The notes under the pieces were generated by a model that saw only the letters and a program-made list of their open reading frames with translations, searched no databases and had not been told where the DNA came from. Both the position numbers and the translations under genes were made by a program. From assembly GCA_027924585.1 (NCBI GenBank), contig BSBM01000994.1:9493001-9557000 (forward strand): a DNA stretch of 64,000 nucleotides. The letters are read 5' to 3'. Each line of letters starts with the position of its first letter. The first letter of the stretch is position 1. Origin of the DNA: Larix kaempferi. Lineage: Eukaryota; Streptophyta; Pinopsida; Pinales; Pinaceae. Positions 9,904 through 20,526 of this stretch are shown here, in pieces.

Positions 9904-11051
9904 TGTTGTTTTTTGTACCTAGGAAGTGTTTCCCTAGTGACGTTTTGCCTAAGTCACTTAAAGGGGGAAATAAAGTGACCATTGCATTAAATGACTTGTG
10001 AAAAGCATTTAATGTGACTTTATAACTTAAAGTCACTTTTGGGTAAAAATTTAAGTGAGTGAATTTAATTTTTGTGAATTATTAAATGTGAGCATTTAAT
10101 CTCATCCATCTATCTTGGCTAATCTCAGCCATTGGATTGGATGGGCCCCTCACTCACCTAGGGTTTGCACCAAACAGGCAAGGGAGGCAAATGAGAGCCT
10201 CATTCTTGTGAAGAGAGTGAAGAAGAGAAGAGCTAGAGAGGGGGCACAAATTTCGAGGTAGCTCCCAGAGCATTTACTGAGCAACACACATTTCTAGGTG
10301 AGGAAAGTTTCAGTACAACACGATTCCCAAGGCAGAGAGTAGAACCTTAGGAACAGAAATCGAGAATCCGTACACAACATTTATTGTTGTCCGTACATCA
10401 CTGTTTTCTAGGAGCATTCTGGGCACAAATCCCAAGGAAAGGGCACGAGATTCAAGGCAGAAATCTGGGCATGATTTTCAGTAAATTACAGGCACAGATT
10501 TTGAGGTCCATACAGCTGGTACGGACTGTGCTTTCTGGCACAGAAATTGAGGCAAGTTTTTGCACGGTTTTCAAGGCAGTTAGCACAGATATCGAGGTGG
10601 TGTCATTGCACAGAAATCAAGGTGTTGTTATGCACAGAAATCGAGGTGGTGTTTAGGCACAAAAATTGAGGTGATTTAATGCACTGAAACTGAGCCAGCA
10701 AGGCACACAAATCGAGGCAACTTTCTGAGTGTATTTTGCTGGTTGAGATAAGTACATTTCAACTATAAAATTACTGTACTGAAATTCTTATGAAGAAATA
10801 CAAATTCTCTCTCTCATTGGTTTTCCCTGTGGGGGTTTTTCCAGGGCCATTGGCTAAATTTCCGAGTTTGAAATATTTTATGGCGTGCATGTGTATCTAA
10901 TTTTTTATGCCTGTAAAAGTGTTTTTCAGCGTGTTTTAATTGTCTGAAATTTTTATAATTATTTCCAGCTTCAAGAGAAACTGAGTTGGGCATAAAACCA
11001 TGAAAACTTGACATAAAACCAACAAGCTGATTTAAACACAGGAAATTTACA
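9904..11051 (+). mobile_element. Probable solo LTR inside the satellite
   Basis: A 1,148-bp block with TG...CA ends (TGTTGTTTTTTGTACC ... GGAAATTTACA) interrupts a satellite unit. The satellite text resumes exactly where it left off. The flanking pentamers TTTTC (9899-9903) and TCTTC (11052-11056) match at four of five positions. Near 10813-10842 is TTTTCCCTGTGGGGGTTTTTCC, a motif common downstream of the promoter in plant LTRs, which suggests plus orientation. From about 10400 to 10720 it carries degenerate repeats of roughly 30 bp around GGCACAGAAATCGAGG. No internal coding region or second LTR is present. The superfamily is not determined. Confidence 0.65.
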
Positions 11052-12850
11052 TCTTCTTCCTCTTCTCATTCCATGGTGTTTTCCTTGTGTTTTGTTTAGA
11101 GTTCGATCTTGTTGCCTTGTGGCTTGTCTTGGTAAGACCATATTCTTGGTAGGTGTAAGACTGATGGCTCATTTATTCCATGCCACTTGTCTAAACAAAG
11201 AGGGAAATCCCATTTTTCTGGTCTCCTCACTTCTTCCTTGTGCATTAGTGGGCTTGCGGGCTTGCCACTTTGGGTTTACAAGTCATATCAAAGAACCTAC
11301 ACATTGACCACCTAAACCTCTCCCTACTTGATAGTTTTATTATGGTTTTACCAATCACCCTCTTGTGGTTTCATTGCCTCCACCTTATTGTTCGCCTTTG
11401 TCTTCCTCATCTCATTTTGCATGGTTTTTACCTTGTGTTTCATCTAGTGTTTGGTCTTCTTGCCTCATGGTTTGTCTTGGAAACCCCATATTTTTGGTAG
11501 GTGTAACTATGTTGGCTCATTATTCCATGTTACTCATCTCAAGGAAGAAGGAAACCTTAATTTCCTTTGATCTCCTCATTTCTGCCTTATGCATAGGTGG
11601 GCATGCCAATTTGGGCTTGCAAATCATCCTAGATAAGTTGAGTGGTGACCACTTAAACCTTTGCCTACTTGAAGATTTTGTTGGTCTTTTACCAAGCACT
11701 TCCTTTTGGTTTTGTTGCCTTCACCTTATTGTTCACCTATGTCTTCCTCTTCTAGCTCTGCACATCGTTTGCCTTGCATTTTGTTTAGTATTTGGTTTTG
11801 CTTCATTGTGGATTGTCTTGTCAACCCCATATTTTTGGTAGTTGTAAGGATGGTGGATTATTATTCCACGCCACTCATCTCAAGGAAGCAATAAACCCTA
11901 ATTTATTTTGATCTTCTCACTTCTTCCTTATGCACTAGTTGGCATGCCAATTTGGGCTTGAAATTAATGTTAGCGACACTAATTGGTGACCACTTAGAAC
12001 TCTCCCTACTTGATAGTTTTGTTGTCTTTTTACCAAGCGCTCATGGTTTCATTTCCTCCACCTTGTTCTTTGCCTCAACCTTCCTCTTCTAATTTTGCAT
12101 GGTGTTTTCCTTATGTTTCATTTAGTGTTTGGTCTTCTTGCCTTGTGGCTTGTCTTGGAAGCCCCATCTTTTTGGTAGGTGTAAGGATAATGGCTCGTTA
12201 TTCCATGCCACTCTTCTTAAGGAAGAGGGAAACCTTAATTTTGTTTGGTCTCCTCCCTTCTTCCTTGTCCAAGGACTAGTGTGCTAATTTAGGCAAGTTG
12301 TCTCAAAGAAGCTAAGTGGTGACCACTTAGAGATATCCCCACTTTAGAATCTTGTTGTATTTTTACCCAGAAATCCCTTGTGGTTTCGTTGCCTTTGCCT
12401 TGTTGTTTGATTTCCTCTTCCTCTTTGCTTTTCGCATGGTGTTTGATTTGTGTTTCCTTTAGTGTGTGATCTTCTCACCTTTTGTCTTGTTTTGGAAACC
12501 CCATATTTTGTTAGGTGTAAGGACGATGGCTTGTTATTCCATGCCACTCATCTCAAGGAATATGGAAACCCCAATTTTGTTTGGTCTCCTTGCTTCTTCC
12601 TTATGCATGGGCTATGTGATAAGTTGAGATTTAAATTTGTCTTAGAGAAGCTAATTGGTGACACTTTCACCTCTGCCTACTTGAAAATTGTTGCCTTTTT
12701 ACCAAGCAGTCCCTTGTGGTTTCATTGCCTCCACTTTGTTATTTGCCTTTGTCTTTCTATTCTCATTTTGCATGGTGTTTGCCTTGTGTTTTGTTTAGTG
12801 TTTAGTCTTCTTGCCTTGTGGCTTGTCTTGACAACCCCATATTTTTGTTA
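11052..12850. repeat. ~340-bp satellite array, right part (~6 units)
   Basis: About six head-to-tail units are marked by CATGGTGTTT-type landmarks near 11073, 11420, 11765, 12100, 12440 and 12775. The spacings are close to 340 bp. Units are clearly diverged, with substitutions and short gaps, so the array is not recently homogenised. Each unit contains TTTTTGGTAGGTGTAAGGAT and a palindrome-like GTGGTGACCACTTAGA. The array ends near 12850. Confidence 0.87.
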
Positions 12851-14779
12851 TGATATGAAAACTTAGTCAATTCTTCAACTAATTCTTTTATCTCTATCTA
12901 ATTCATCTTGGTTATTTGATGCATATATTTCTCTAGATTGTTGGACTTCTCTTTGCGACGATAGTCGAAGACATACAAGTCAATTATTATATACAACAAT
13001 CATGAATAATATTTGCTTTTACTTTCATAGGACCCACCATCCAATTGTGATGTAACATCGATAGTTACGGTAGGCAGTAGATAGAGAGGAAGTGCACCTC
13101 TCCCATCCTAGTATATGCATGCATCATTATAGAATATTGAGTTCCACAACCTACGTATTGAATCTGGATTTAATTATCTTTTAGTTATGGATATCTTTAA
13201 TTTTGGAAGTTTGAATTCACAAGCGAGCACAACTTTTGATGTATATATGTTTTTTTGTCTAACCTACTAAGTTCTCTAGTGGATAGGATCATCCTGCATA
13301 TCCCCCTTTATGGGACAATGAGGTGAAAAAAATCACTCTCGAGGAGATATCTAGGCTAGACAATTGGTTGTGCATGGAGATCCTAGACATCCCTTACAAT
13401 AACACCACTCTATGATGAATGTTGATAATGCTAGAGAGTGTTAATCAATTGACGGATCTCTATTAAAAGGTGGGATCACATAGTACCCTTTAGTAGAGTG
13501 TCATCAAGAGGAAGACCTAAGCATTGGGGACACATATCTAGGATATGGTGAAGGCTACTATGAGAGGGCATGATGTGGGAGTACACTTTTGAGATCCCTC
13601 GTAATCACGCAAGGCTACAACTGCTTAAACATCAAGATATTAATATTGAGGTTGCAATACCTCCCTCATATTTATGATAGGTTTATCAGAGAATGGGGCA
13701 TGCTTACCCACCATGATGAGGTTTCATTATGTTTTGCGACACATATCTATGTTGAGCTTGTGTTGCACATGAACCTTGACTATACTAGCACACCATCATG
13801 TTTCTATGGTCATAGTAGGGGACGTAGTTATGATCGTCATGGGGCTCATAGAGACCCTACTACCATATTTCCTCCTACAAGATTGGTACCATTGCCAATG
13901 AGTATTATTTTTCCCTGGGAGTTAGTTGACCCATAGTTTCTTAGAGTTGAGGTGAGGGATACAATGAAGGACATCATGCATACTGCATTGGGAAGTATTT
14001 CAATTGCTTTAGCTAGGGAGAGATTTAGACCAACACTTGTTTCTGTAGGGCTTGATTTGCATTTTGTGGATGATACTATACTTAAGTTACTACCCCAAGA
14101 GGATTTTATTGCCACATTCTATTAGTGCTCGAGATGCATATTTTTAGTTGCATGAAAGATGTAGTCTAGATCATAAAGACACGATATAGTTTTGTACAAT
14201 TGTGTTTGCTTAAATTATCTTTATTAGTCACTAGTTTTCCATCTTAATACATGTAGAATCAATGCATTAAGTAATCTTCTTTTATTTTTATCACGTAGAT
14301 GTGCTTACATATATTTACAATTGGTTATTTCATCTTAACTTTCTTTATGTTCCTCATTCATATTGTATAGGGTAAAATAAAGGGTGTTGCTAATGGTCCT
14401 CCAATCACGCCTGAGCATGAGTCCATACTCAATCTTGAATCTCCACACATCCTTGCTACAAAGATAGGTACTCAATTTCAACACCTAGTCAATGAGGTGC
14501 AATTTCTGAATCAATTCAACCAAATCCAATTTCTACATCAATTTTTGAAACAATGGTTGTAGTATCTATTTATTAATTTGAGTGTTTACATGTAATGCCA
14601 TCAATCTAATGTCCAAGTAGAGGGGATTTTTGATGCCATAGTCATGTGGGCATATGAGTAAGATGAAATAGTTCTTCGACATCTTGATGAGGGCCCATTG
14701 ACGATCCTAGGATTTGTCATGCAAACTTAGATGCCATCTATGTAGACTTAGATCCCATATACACAATTTACAGTCAACT
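12851..14779. other. Unidentified region, possibly an old transposon gene
   Basis: No family was recognised. The longest plus-strand frame is 13589-13936 (115 codons), starting MRSLVITQGYNCLNIKIL and including a run with TPSCFYGHSRGRSYDRHG. It has no domain I can name. The sequence around 13260-13560 reads as broken protein-like fragments such as EEISRLDNWLCMEILDIPYN. Interrupted frames continue to about 14560, and a GGTGGT-rich stretch at 20660-20830 beyond copia C may belong to the same locus. I infer a decayed transposable-element gene into which C inserted, but this is weak. Confidence 0.3.
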
Positions 14780-15346
14780 TGTTAGAATTCAATATGCTAA
14801 GATAGATAACATCGGTATTCAATTCAATTTCACAATAGTAGTATATGCAGGATCACTGAAGGAACAACAAGCACAACATAAACACAAGAGACACAATTTA
14901 TCCTGGGAAACCCTCATGGGCTAGAAAACCCAACAAAAACTTCCTCAATATAGATGATCAAAAGTACAAAGATGAAATCCCCAAACAAGAGCTCCTTCTC
15001 CTCCTTTGCAGATCTCTCTCTCTCCTATGTGAGTTCACAAGTGAGTGAGTGTGTGTTCAAATGAGGAACACACCTCCTCTATTTATACTTTACATTCACT
15101 TGACTTTTACACTTGATAGGTCGGCCTCAATAGTTTATTTTCTTGCTGACTGGGCCGACCCCTCTAGGGGACTTAAACACCCCATTACAAATGACTCTTA
15201 GGGGATCTATTGCCCCGACATACATGGGAGGATTTACCTCAATGAATTTACATAATAATAACATCCCGACGGAGGAATAAAACATCTCCGGATGAATAAT
15301 AATAAAGTACAAATAGAATATTCTTTGAAGTTACAATATTTCAACA
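14780..15346 (-). repeat. Copia C 3' LTR
   Basis: This 567-bp LTR aligns with 19963-20526, with a few percent divergence by eye. Plus-strand edges are TGTTAGAATTCAATATG and TTACAATATTTCAACA. TATAAATA lies on the minus strand at 15080-15087. Confidence 0.92.
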
Positions 15347-15355
15347 CTCCCCCTT
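15347..15355 (-). promoter_or_regulatory. Polypurine tract of copia C
   Basis: The minus strand reads AAGGGGGAG immediately before the LTR start TGTTGAAA. It is a one-base variant of the AAGAGGGAG tract of B, D and F. Confidence 0.88.
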
Positions 15356-15574
15356 AACGAGAAGGCTATTCTAACAACATCTGCAGGATCAAGGAGAGGT
15401 CATCAACAACATCATAGTGATACATCTATAAATCATTGGAATATTTCTTTAATCATCATCAACAACTGGAACGGTTGCTGGAACATCTTCAACATCTTCA
15501 GTACTGGAACATCAACATCTACAGTACTGAGTCTTCATATTTTGCAGCACTTGATCACTCGATCGTCTACAACA

Positions 15575-15862
15575 ACATCATCATCTGGATCTCTCGATCA
15601 ACAACATCATCAATATCTGGATCTCTCGATCAACAACATCATCTGGATCTCTCGATCAACAGCATCATCTGGATCTCTCGATCAACAACATCATCAATAT
15701 CTGGATCTCTCGATCAACAGCATCATCTGGATCTCTCGATCAACAACATCATCAGTATCTGGATCTCTTGTTCAACAACATCATCTAGATCTCTCGATCA
15801 ATAGCCTCATCATATGGATCTCTCGATCAACAACATCATCAATATCTGCAATACACATGATC
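15575..15862. repeat. Nine copies of a 26-36 bp unit in copia C
   Basis: The unit is ATCTGGATCTCTCGATCAAC followed by AACATC, with an optional ATCAAT extension giving two unit lengths. Nine copies are present and most are nearly identical, indicating recent slippage-type expansion. Frames such as SISGSLDQQHH translated through it are artefacts of the repeat. Confidence 0.9.
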
Positions 15863-16243
15863 CAATTACGGGATGATCAATCCCTCTCACTTTAGGACAT
15901 AAAGCCAAGGATGATACAATCCTGATCCACTTACGGGATGATCAATCCCGATCACTTTAGGACACAAAGCCAAGGATGATACAATCCTGATCCACTTACG
16001 GGATGATCAATCTCGATCAATTTAGGACACAAAGCCAAGGATGATGCAATCCTGATCCACTTAAGGGATGATCAATCCTGATCAATTTAGGACATAAAGC
16101 CAAGGATGATACAATCCTGATCCACTTACGGGATGATCAGTCCCGATCACTTTAGGACATAAAGCCAAGGATGATACAATTATGATCCACTTATGGGATG
16201 ATCAATCCCGATCACTTTAGGACACAAAGCCAAGGATGATGCA
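15863..16243. repeat. Six copies of a ~62-bp unit in copia C
   Basis: Each unit contains GATCCACTTACGGGATGATC, then AATCCCGATCACTTTAGG and ACAYAAAGCCAAGGATGATR. The six copies differ by only a few substitutions. The unit has inverted GATGATCAATC / GATCA elements that could form short hairpins. Confidence 0.9.
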
Positions 16244-16463
16244 ATCCACTCGTCAACTTAGACCAAGTCTAAGGACCACTCACAGAGACACAAGTCTCCA
16301 GATTCATTTAGGACTAGAGTCTAGGGATGATGCAATCCACTCGTAAAATTAGACCAAGTCTAAGGACCACTCACGAAGACACAAGTCTCTGGATTCACTT
16401 AGGACTAGAGTCCAGGGATGATGCAATCCACTCGTCAACTTAGACCAAGTCTAAGGACCACTC
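16244..16463. repeat. ~98-bp repeat, about 2.3 copies, in copia C
   Basis: The unit begins TGCAATCCACTCGTCAACTT and continues through AGACCAAGTCTAAGGACCAC and a segment containing ACACAAGTCTC. Two full copies and a partial third are present. It joins the preceding array through the shared word GGATGATGCAATCC, which suggests the arrays evolved from each other. Confidence 0.85.
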
Positions 16464-16600
16464 ATCGACCTCATCGTCGGTAGAGGCATCCTCATCATCG
16501 ACCTCATCGTCGGTACATGCATCCTCATCATCAATACAAGTATCCTCATAATCGATACAGGTATCCTCATCATCGATATAAGTATCCTCATCATCAATAC
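16464..16600. repeat. Short GATGAG-type repeats coding an acidic tail
   Basis: An 18 to 24 bp period built on TCCTCATCATCGA is read on the minus strand as repeated IDDEDTC / DDEVDDED peptides. It extends the RNase H frame of C past its usual end for about 50 codons. Whether the tail is translated is unknown. Confidence 0.8.
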
Positions 16601-16606
16601 ATATCA

Positions 16607-16615
16607 CTCCCCCTT
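16607..16615 (-). other. Internal polypurine-like 9-mer in copia C
   Basis: The minus strand reads AAGGGGGAGTGATATG at the normal end of pol. The nine bases equal the terminal tract of C at 15347-15355, which is the C-specific variant. It corresponds in position to 2826-2834 of B. Confidence 0.72.
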
Positions 16616-17276
16616 TCGAGGAGGGTCCTTTTTGAACTACACCAAGCTTGTCTCGGAAATACTCAAACTTTAATCGAGACAGAGGTTTGGTCAATATATC
16701 AGCAACTTTCTCATCAGTGCTCACATACTCGAGCTTTATAGCTCCTTTCTGCACCATATCCCATATATAGAAATATCGGATCTCAATGTTCTTTGAATTA
16801 TCATGGAACATTGGATTCTCCGTCATCTTGATACAACTCTGGTTGTCACACAGGATCACAGTGGAGTTCATCTCTAAGTCAAATAGTCTTGACAACAACT
16901 TCCGAGGCCATATGGCTTCACAACTAGTAGAGCAAGCTGCTATATATTTTGCTTTAGCTATGCTGAGAACCACATTGGACTGCTTCCTGCTAAACCATGC
17001 GATCATAGAAGATCTCAAACAATAACATCCACCCGATGTGCTCTTTTTGTCTGAGACACTTCTGACCCAATCTGCATCTGTATAACCATACAATCTGTAG
17101 TCATGATCTCCAACATAGTATAGACCAAAGTCTATCGTACCTTTCAAGTACCTCATCACATGCTTTACAACTACCAGGTGAACACGTCTAGGCTCAACTA
17201 GACACTGACTCAGGGTGTTCACAACAAAGCATATATCTGGCCTGGTATTCGTCAAATACATCAATGAACCAACCAT

Positions 17277-17900
17277 CTGTCTGTAAACTGTAGAAACCCC
17301 TGTCCATCATCCCAGATCTCTACTTAACATTTTCCTTGGCTAAGGAAAAATCTCATCTGATCTCAGCCACATATCTAATCACAAGAATCATGCCAAGATT
17401 CTTTAACTCTGAGATCTACTCCCTCTGAAGTGGAGTCTTCTACATCTGAGTATTGTCCTCCCTCTATGACTGAATACCATGCACACTTTGCATTGAGTGA
17501 TCTTCTTCATATCTATCTGTGCCATCTCCTGTCAGATGGGTCTACTGATATTAGCCTCAAGATCACTCGAACTCTATGGTGAGTTCCTTCTTGCATCCAA
17601 TTGAGAGAAGCATGTCATCTGTATATAGCAACCATCTTCAACCTTGCAGCAAAGTTTGAAATCCGCATCACCTGTGGTGATCACCAAGCTCATAAAATGA
17701 ATATCGATCCTGGGTACCTGTTGAACCCATACAAATCCTTCTTTGATCATGTGATTTTCTTTAAAATCTTGGAAATTTGCTCGATATGCACTTCTTCTTC
17801 AATTACACCATTCACGAGAACGGTCTTGTCATCCATGGGTGTAATCTATCTCTGGAAGTGTGTCTAGCCACTGGAGCAAACATCTCATCATGATCCTCTC
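17277..17900 (-). pseudogene. Copia C reverse transcriptase relic
   Basis: Broken minus-strand frames match copia reverse transcriptase in order. VNGVIEEEVHIEQ corresponds to LNGVVEEEVYVEQ of F, then SKKDLYGFNRYPG and DFKLCCKVEDG. The palm motif is present as YTDD at 17614-17625, where the family has YVDD. Several frameshifts and stops interrupt it. The region upstream of MDDKTVLVNG is gone. Confidence 0.75.
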
Positions 17901-19950
17901 TCTCTTTCTAAGAGAATCCTCTAGCCACGAGCCTTGCTTTGTACTTCTATAGTATGTTTGATTTGTAAGTCTTCTTGTTGAACAGTGATCACTTGTTCTT
18001 CGTAACAAGTGTTCATCATCCTTCTTTTGTAGATCATAGCACACGATCTTTTCTACAAATCAAATTCAATTACATGATTAGTAACACTTCATAATTATCA
18101 AATCATGTCAATGATAACTTTTTATGCATACTGATATGATTCACATAGTTATGCAACTATATTGACCAATACTTTGGCACAACACTTTTCCATATCCTGT
18201 ATGCATATAGTGGCTATCTAGATGCCTTCCATCTCTACCAGAACATACTATCAAGAGCGTGCACAACTCCCAGCATGTTAGCAAAGAGGTTTCATTCTAG
18301 ACAAGCAACAATGGAATGTTTGTCCAACTTACCCATCATATGCATATTAGTAGTATACTGTTCAATGCTATATGAATGCTTACACTATGCATGATATATT
18401 CTAGGAATACAAATATGCATACAACTATTACGAGCAATATCATTAACTATTCAGAGATTCAAGAAGTAATTCAAATAACAACTCAAATACTTATCTTTTA
18501 TGTTTGTGTGGTTGCCTCCCTCTTGATCTCTATTTTCCCCTTTATGATAGCATCATGATTATATGTCTTTGGACTTCTATCCATCCTCGTAAGTAGAGCT
18601 TCTATGTGATCAATGACTATGGATGAGTCTTTGTCTTCATGTCACCATGGTCATATATTCTTGATCTAGAACTTGATTGGTCTTTCTTGATGTACCTTTC
18701 ATGTTAGCGGACAACATCATCCTCATACAACACCACAATGCATTAGTACAATCATAAGTGTCATAACCCTAATCAACGAATGTCTTCTATCATTAACATG
18801 CATTCATACTTTTGCTAAGGTGATTAGACAGGTCTAAGATTAATCATTATTGTACTAAACTCAATAATATGAAGACAAACATATCATGAACTTAATCATC
18901 AGAGAAATGAAACAAATTTCAAAACATACCTGCATCTCCTCAAGTCATACCTGTTGAGATTGCTTGTAGTCTTTTCTAGAAGGGTAAAACCCTAATCATC
19001 CAAGGTAGATCATTTGTAAACATATTATATAGGTTCATGGTGCAAGGATGATAGACTACTAGTTCTATTTAAACCTCCGTCATTGCTGCCCTATGAGTCT
19101 CCCAACCTTGCTAGGGTTTCTTCTTACTTGGAAACCCTAATTTTCAATCTCCTTCCTCCCACAACATTTTGATGAAAGATTAATATCCATGATGAATGGA
19201 TTCCAAATCCATTTTCAAAGTTTCCAATGTTGCATCAGGTGTCTCCAACATTGTATCAGTTCCTTCCATACCTAAAAACTGAAAAGCCTAAGTGAGAGCT
19301 TCTTCCTCCTCTTCTTTGATTTCCTCCGTTGAGCCATTTCAGATGCGCCGTGATGTTTCTGGTGTATCTTTGAAATTTCGGATCCTTAGGGTCTGAAACT
19401 TCGGCCTGTGGTATCCTGACTTGTCAAATTTCCAAACCCACATGTTTGAGGTTCATTGGATTCCTCATTAGATAGATATGATAATTTTCCCAACATGACC
19501 TGTTTATGGGATGAAACAACATAACGAACTTGTACGGAGTTCCACGTGTCACTGTTTCAACTTTGGCCTCTGATATCCGCACCTGTGAAATTACAGTCCC
19601 TTCCCTAATGGTCACTTTTTACGGAATACCATTTGGAGCTTCCTAGCCCGAGATATGACCTTTTTACCTAGGTCACCTGTTTAGGGCTTCATTCTGAAAG
19701 AGGTAGAAACCCTAACTTGTACGGATCATATCTCAGAAAGTGCACTGAATCTGAGGCTAAAAATCAGACACAAGGTATAGGAACATGTCGTTTGCGTCCT
19801 GTCCAATTTTTAGATCCTGAACCTTCTCCAAAAGTGATTTATAGCGAAAGTTCCATGATGACTAGGTTTTGCTATACAAAGCCCTAGCTTTCAAATTGTC
19901 TTAAGTGAAACAAGTGTCGTAAGTGCCATACATTGCCTTCCTTTGGGCTA
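17901..19950 (-). other. Non-coding interior of copia C shared with D
   Basis: This replaces leader, gag, protease and integrase. Blocks at 18040-18340 and 18580-18960 align closely with 46945-47250 and 48270-48640 of D, for example GTGCACAACTCCCARCATGT and GTACCTTTCATGTTAGYGGA. The right end (19390-19950) aligns with the D leader at 49330-50057. Minus-strand CAGGTATGA and CAGGTATGT words near 18925-18955 look like splice donors. No long frame is open. Confidence 0.75.
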
Positions 19951-19962
19951 GCTCTAATACCA
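19951..19962 (-). other. Primer binding site of copia C
   Basis: The minus strand reads TGGTATTAGAGC, one mismatch from the plant initiator tRNA-Met complement. It abuts the 5' LTR at 19963. Confidence 0.9.
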
Positions 19963-20526
19963 TGTTAGAATTCAATATGCTAAGATAGATAACATCAATA
20001 TTCAATTCAATTTCACAACAATAGCATATACAAGATCAATGAAGGAACAATAAGCACAACATAAACACAAGAGACAATTTATCCTGGGAAACGCTCATGG
20101 GGTAGAAAACCCAGCAAAAACTTCCTCAATATATATGATCAAAAGTACAAAGATGAAATCCCCAAACAAGAGCTCCTTCTCCTCCTTTGCAGATCTCTCT
20201 CTCTCCTATGCGAGTTCACAAGTGAGTGAGTGTGTGTTCAAATGAGGAACACACCTCCTTTATTTATACTTTACATTCACTTGACTTTTACACTTGACAG
20301 GTCGGCCTCAATAGTTTATTCTCTTGCTGACTGGGCCGACCCTCTAGGGGACTTAAACACTCCATTACAAATGACCCTTAGGGGATCTATTTCCTCGACA
20401 TCCATGGGAGGATTTACCTCAATGAATTTACATAATAATAACATCCCGATGGAGGAATAAAACATCTCCGGATGAATAATAATAAAGTACAAATAGAATA
20501 TTCTTTGAAGTTACAACATTTCAACA
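19963..20526 (-). repeat. Copia C 5' LTR
   Basis: This 564-bp LTR is paired with 14780-15346. TATAAATA lies on the minus strand at 20261-20268. The target duplication CAACT follows at 20527-20531. Confidence 0.92.

Larger units (their letters stand above)
16440..17276 (-). pseudogene. Copia C RNase H with acidic C-terminal extension
   Basis: The 278-codon frame begins with the tail of reverse transcriptase (MVGSLMYLTNTRPDICFVVN), then SQCLVEPRRVHLVVVKHVMR and the RNase H core. GYTDADWVRS supplies the first aspartate and LCDNQSCIKM the third acidic residue. The usual AEAEY motif is SIAKAKY here, so the catalytic glutamate is lysine, which should abolish activity. The domain ends at KFEYFRDKLGVVQKGP, where B, D and F stop. 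C reads on through DDEDTC repeats to 16440. The glutamine of NTLSQ is intact, unlike in B and D. Confidence 0.88.
14780..20526 (-). mobile_element. Copia C, non-autonomous LTR retrotransposon
   Basis: This 5.75 kb minus-strand element has LTRs at 14780-15346 and 19963-20526, a primer site at 19951-19962 and a polypurine tract at 15347-15355. The perfect target duplication CAACT lies at 14775-14779 and 20527-20531. Only RNase H and a broken reverse transcriptase remain. Gag, protease and integrase are absent. In their place is a non-coding block of about 2 kb (17901-19950) that is shared with D. Four different tandem arrays occupy 15575-16600. It must have depended on proteins from relatives such as B or F. 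Confidence 0.92.

Noticed and set aside
11365-12279. Hydrophobic frames of 90-158 codons in the satellite, resembling membrane proteins
   Set aside because: Frames differ between neighbouring units and are interrupted in most. Thymine-rich DNA naturally encodes Leu, Phe and Ser.
15436-15895. Two 120-codon frames rich in SGSLDQQHH
   Set aside because: They are translations of the CTCGATCAACAACATC repeat in two frames, so neither is credible as a gene.
15863-16243. Regularly spaced repeats resembling a CRISPR array
   Set aside because: The whole ~62-bp unit is repeated with no unique spacers, and the sequence lies inside a plant retrotransposon.
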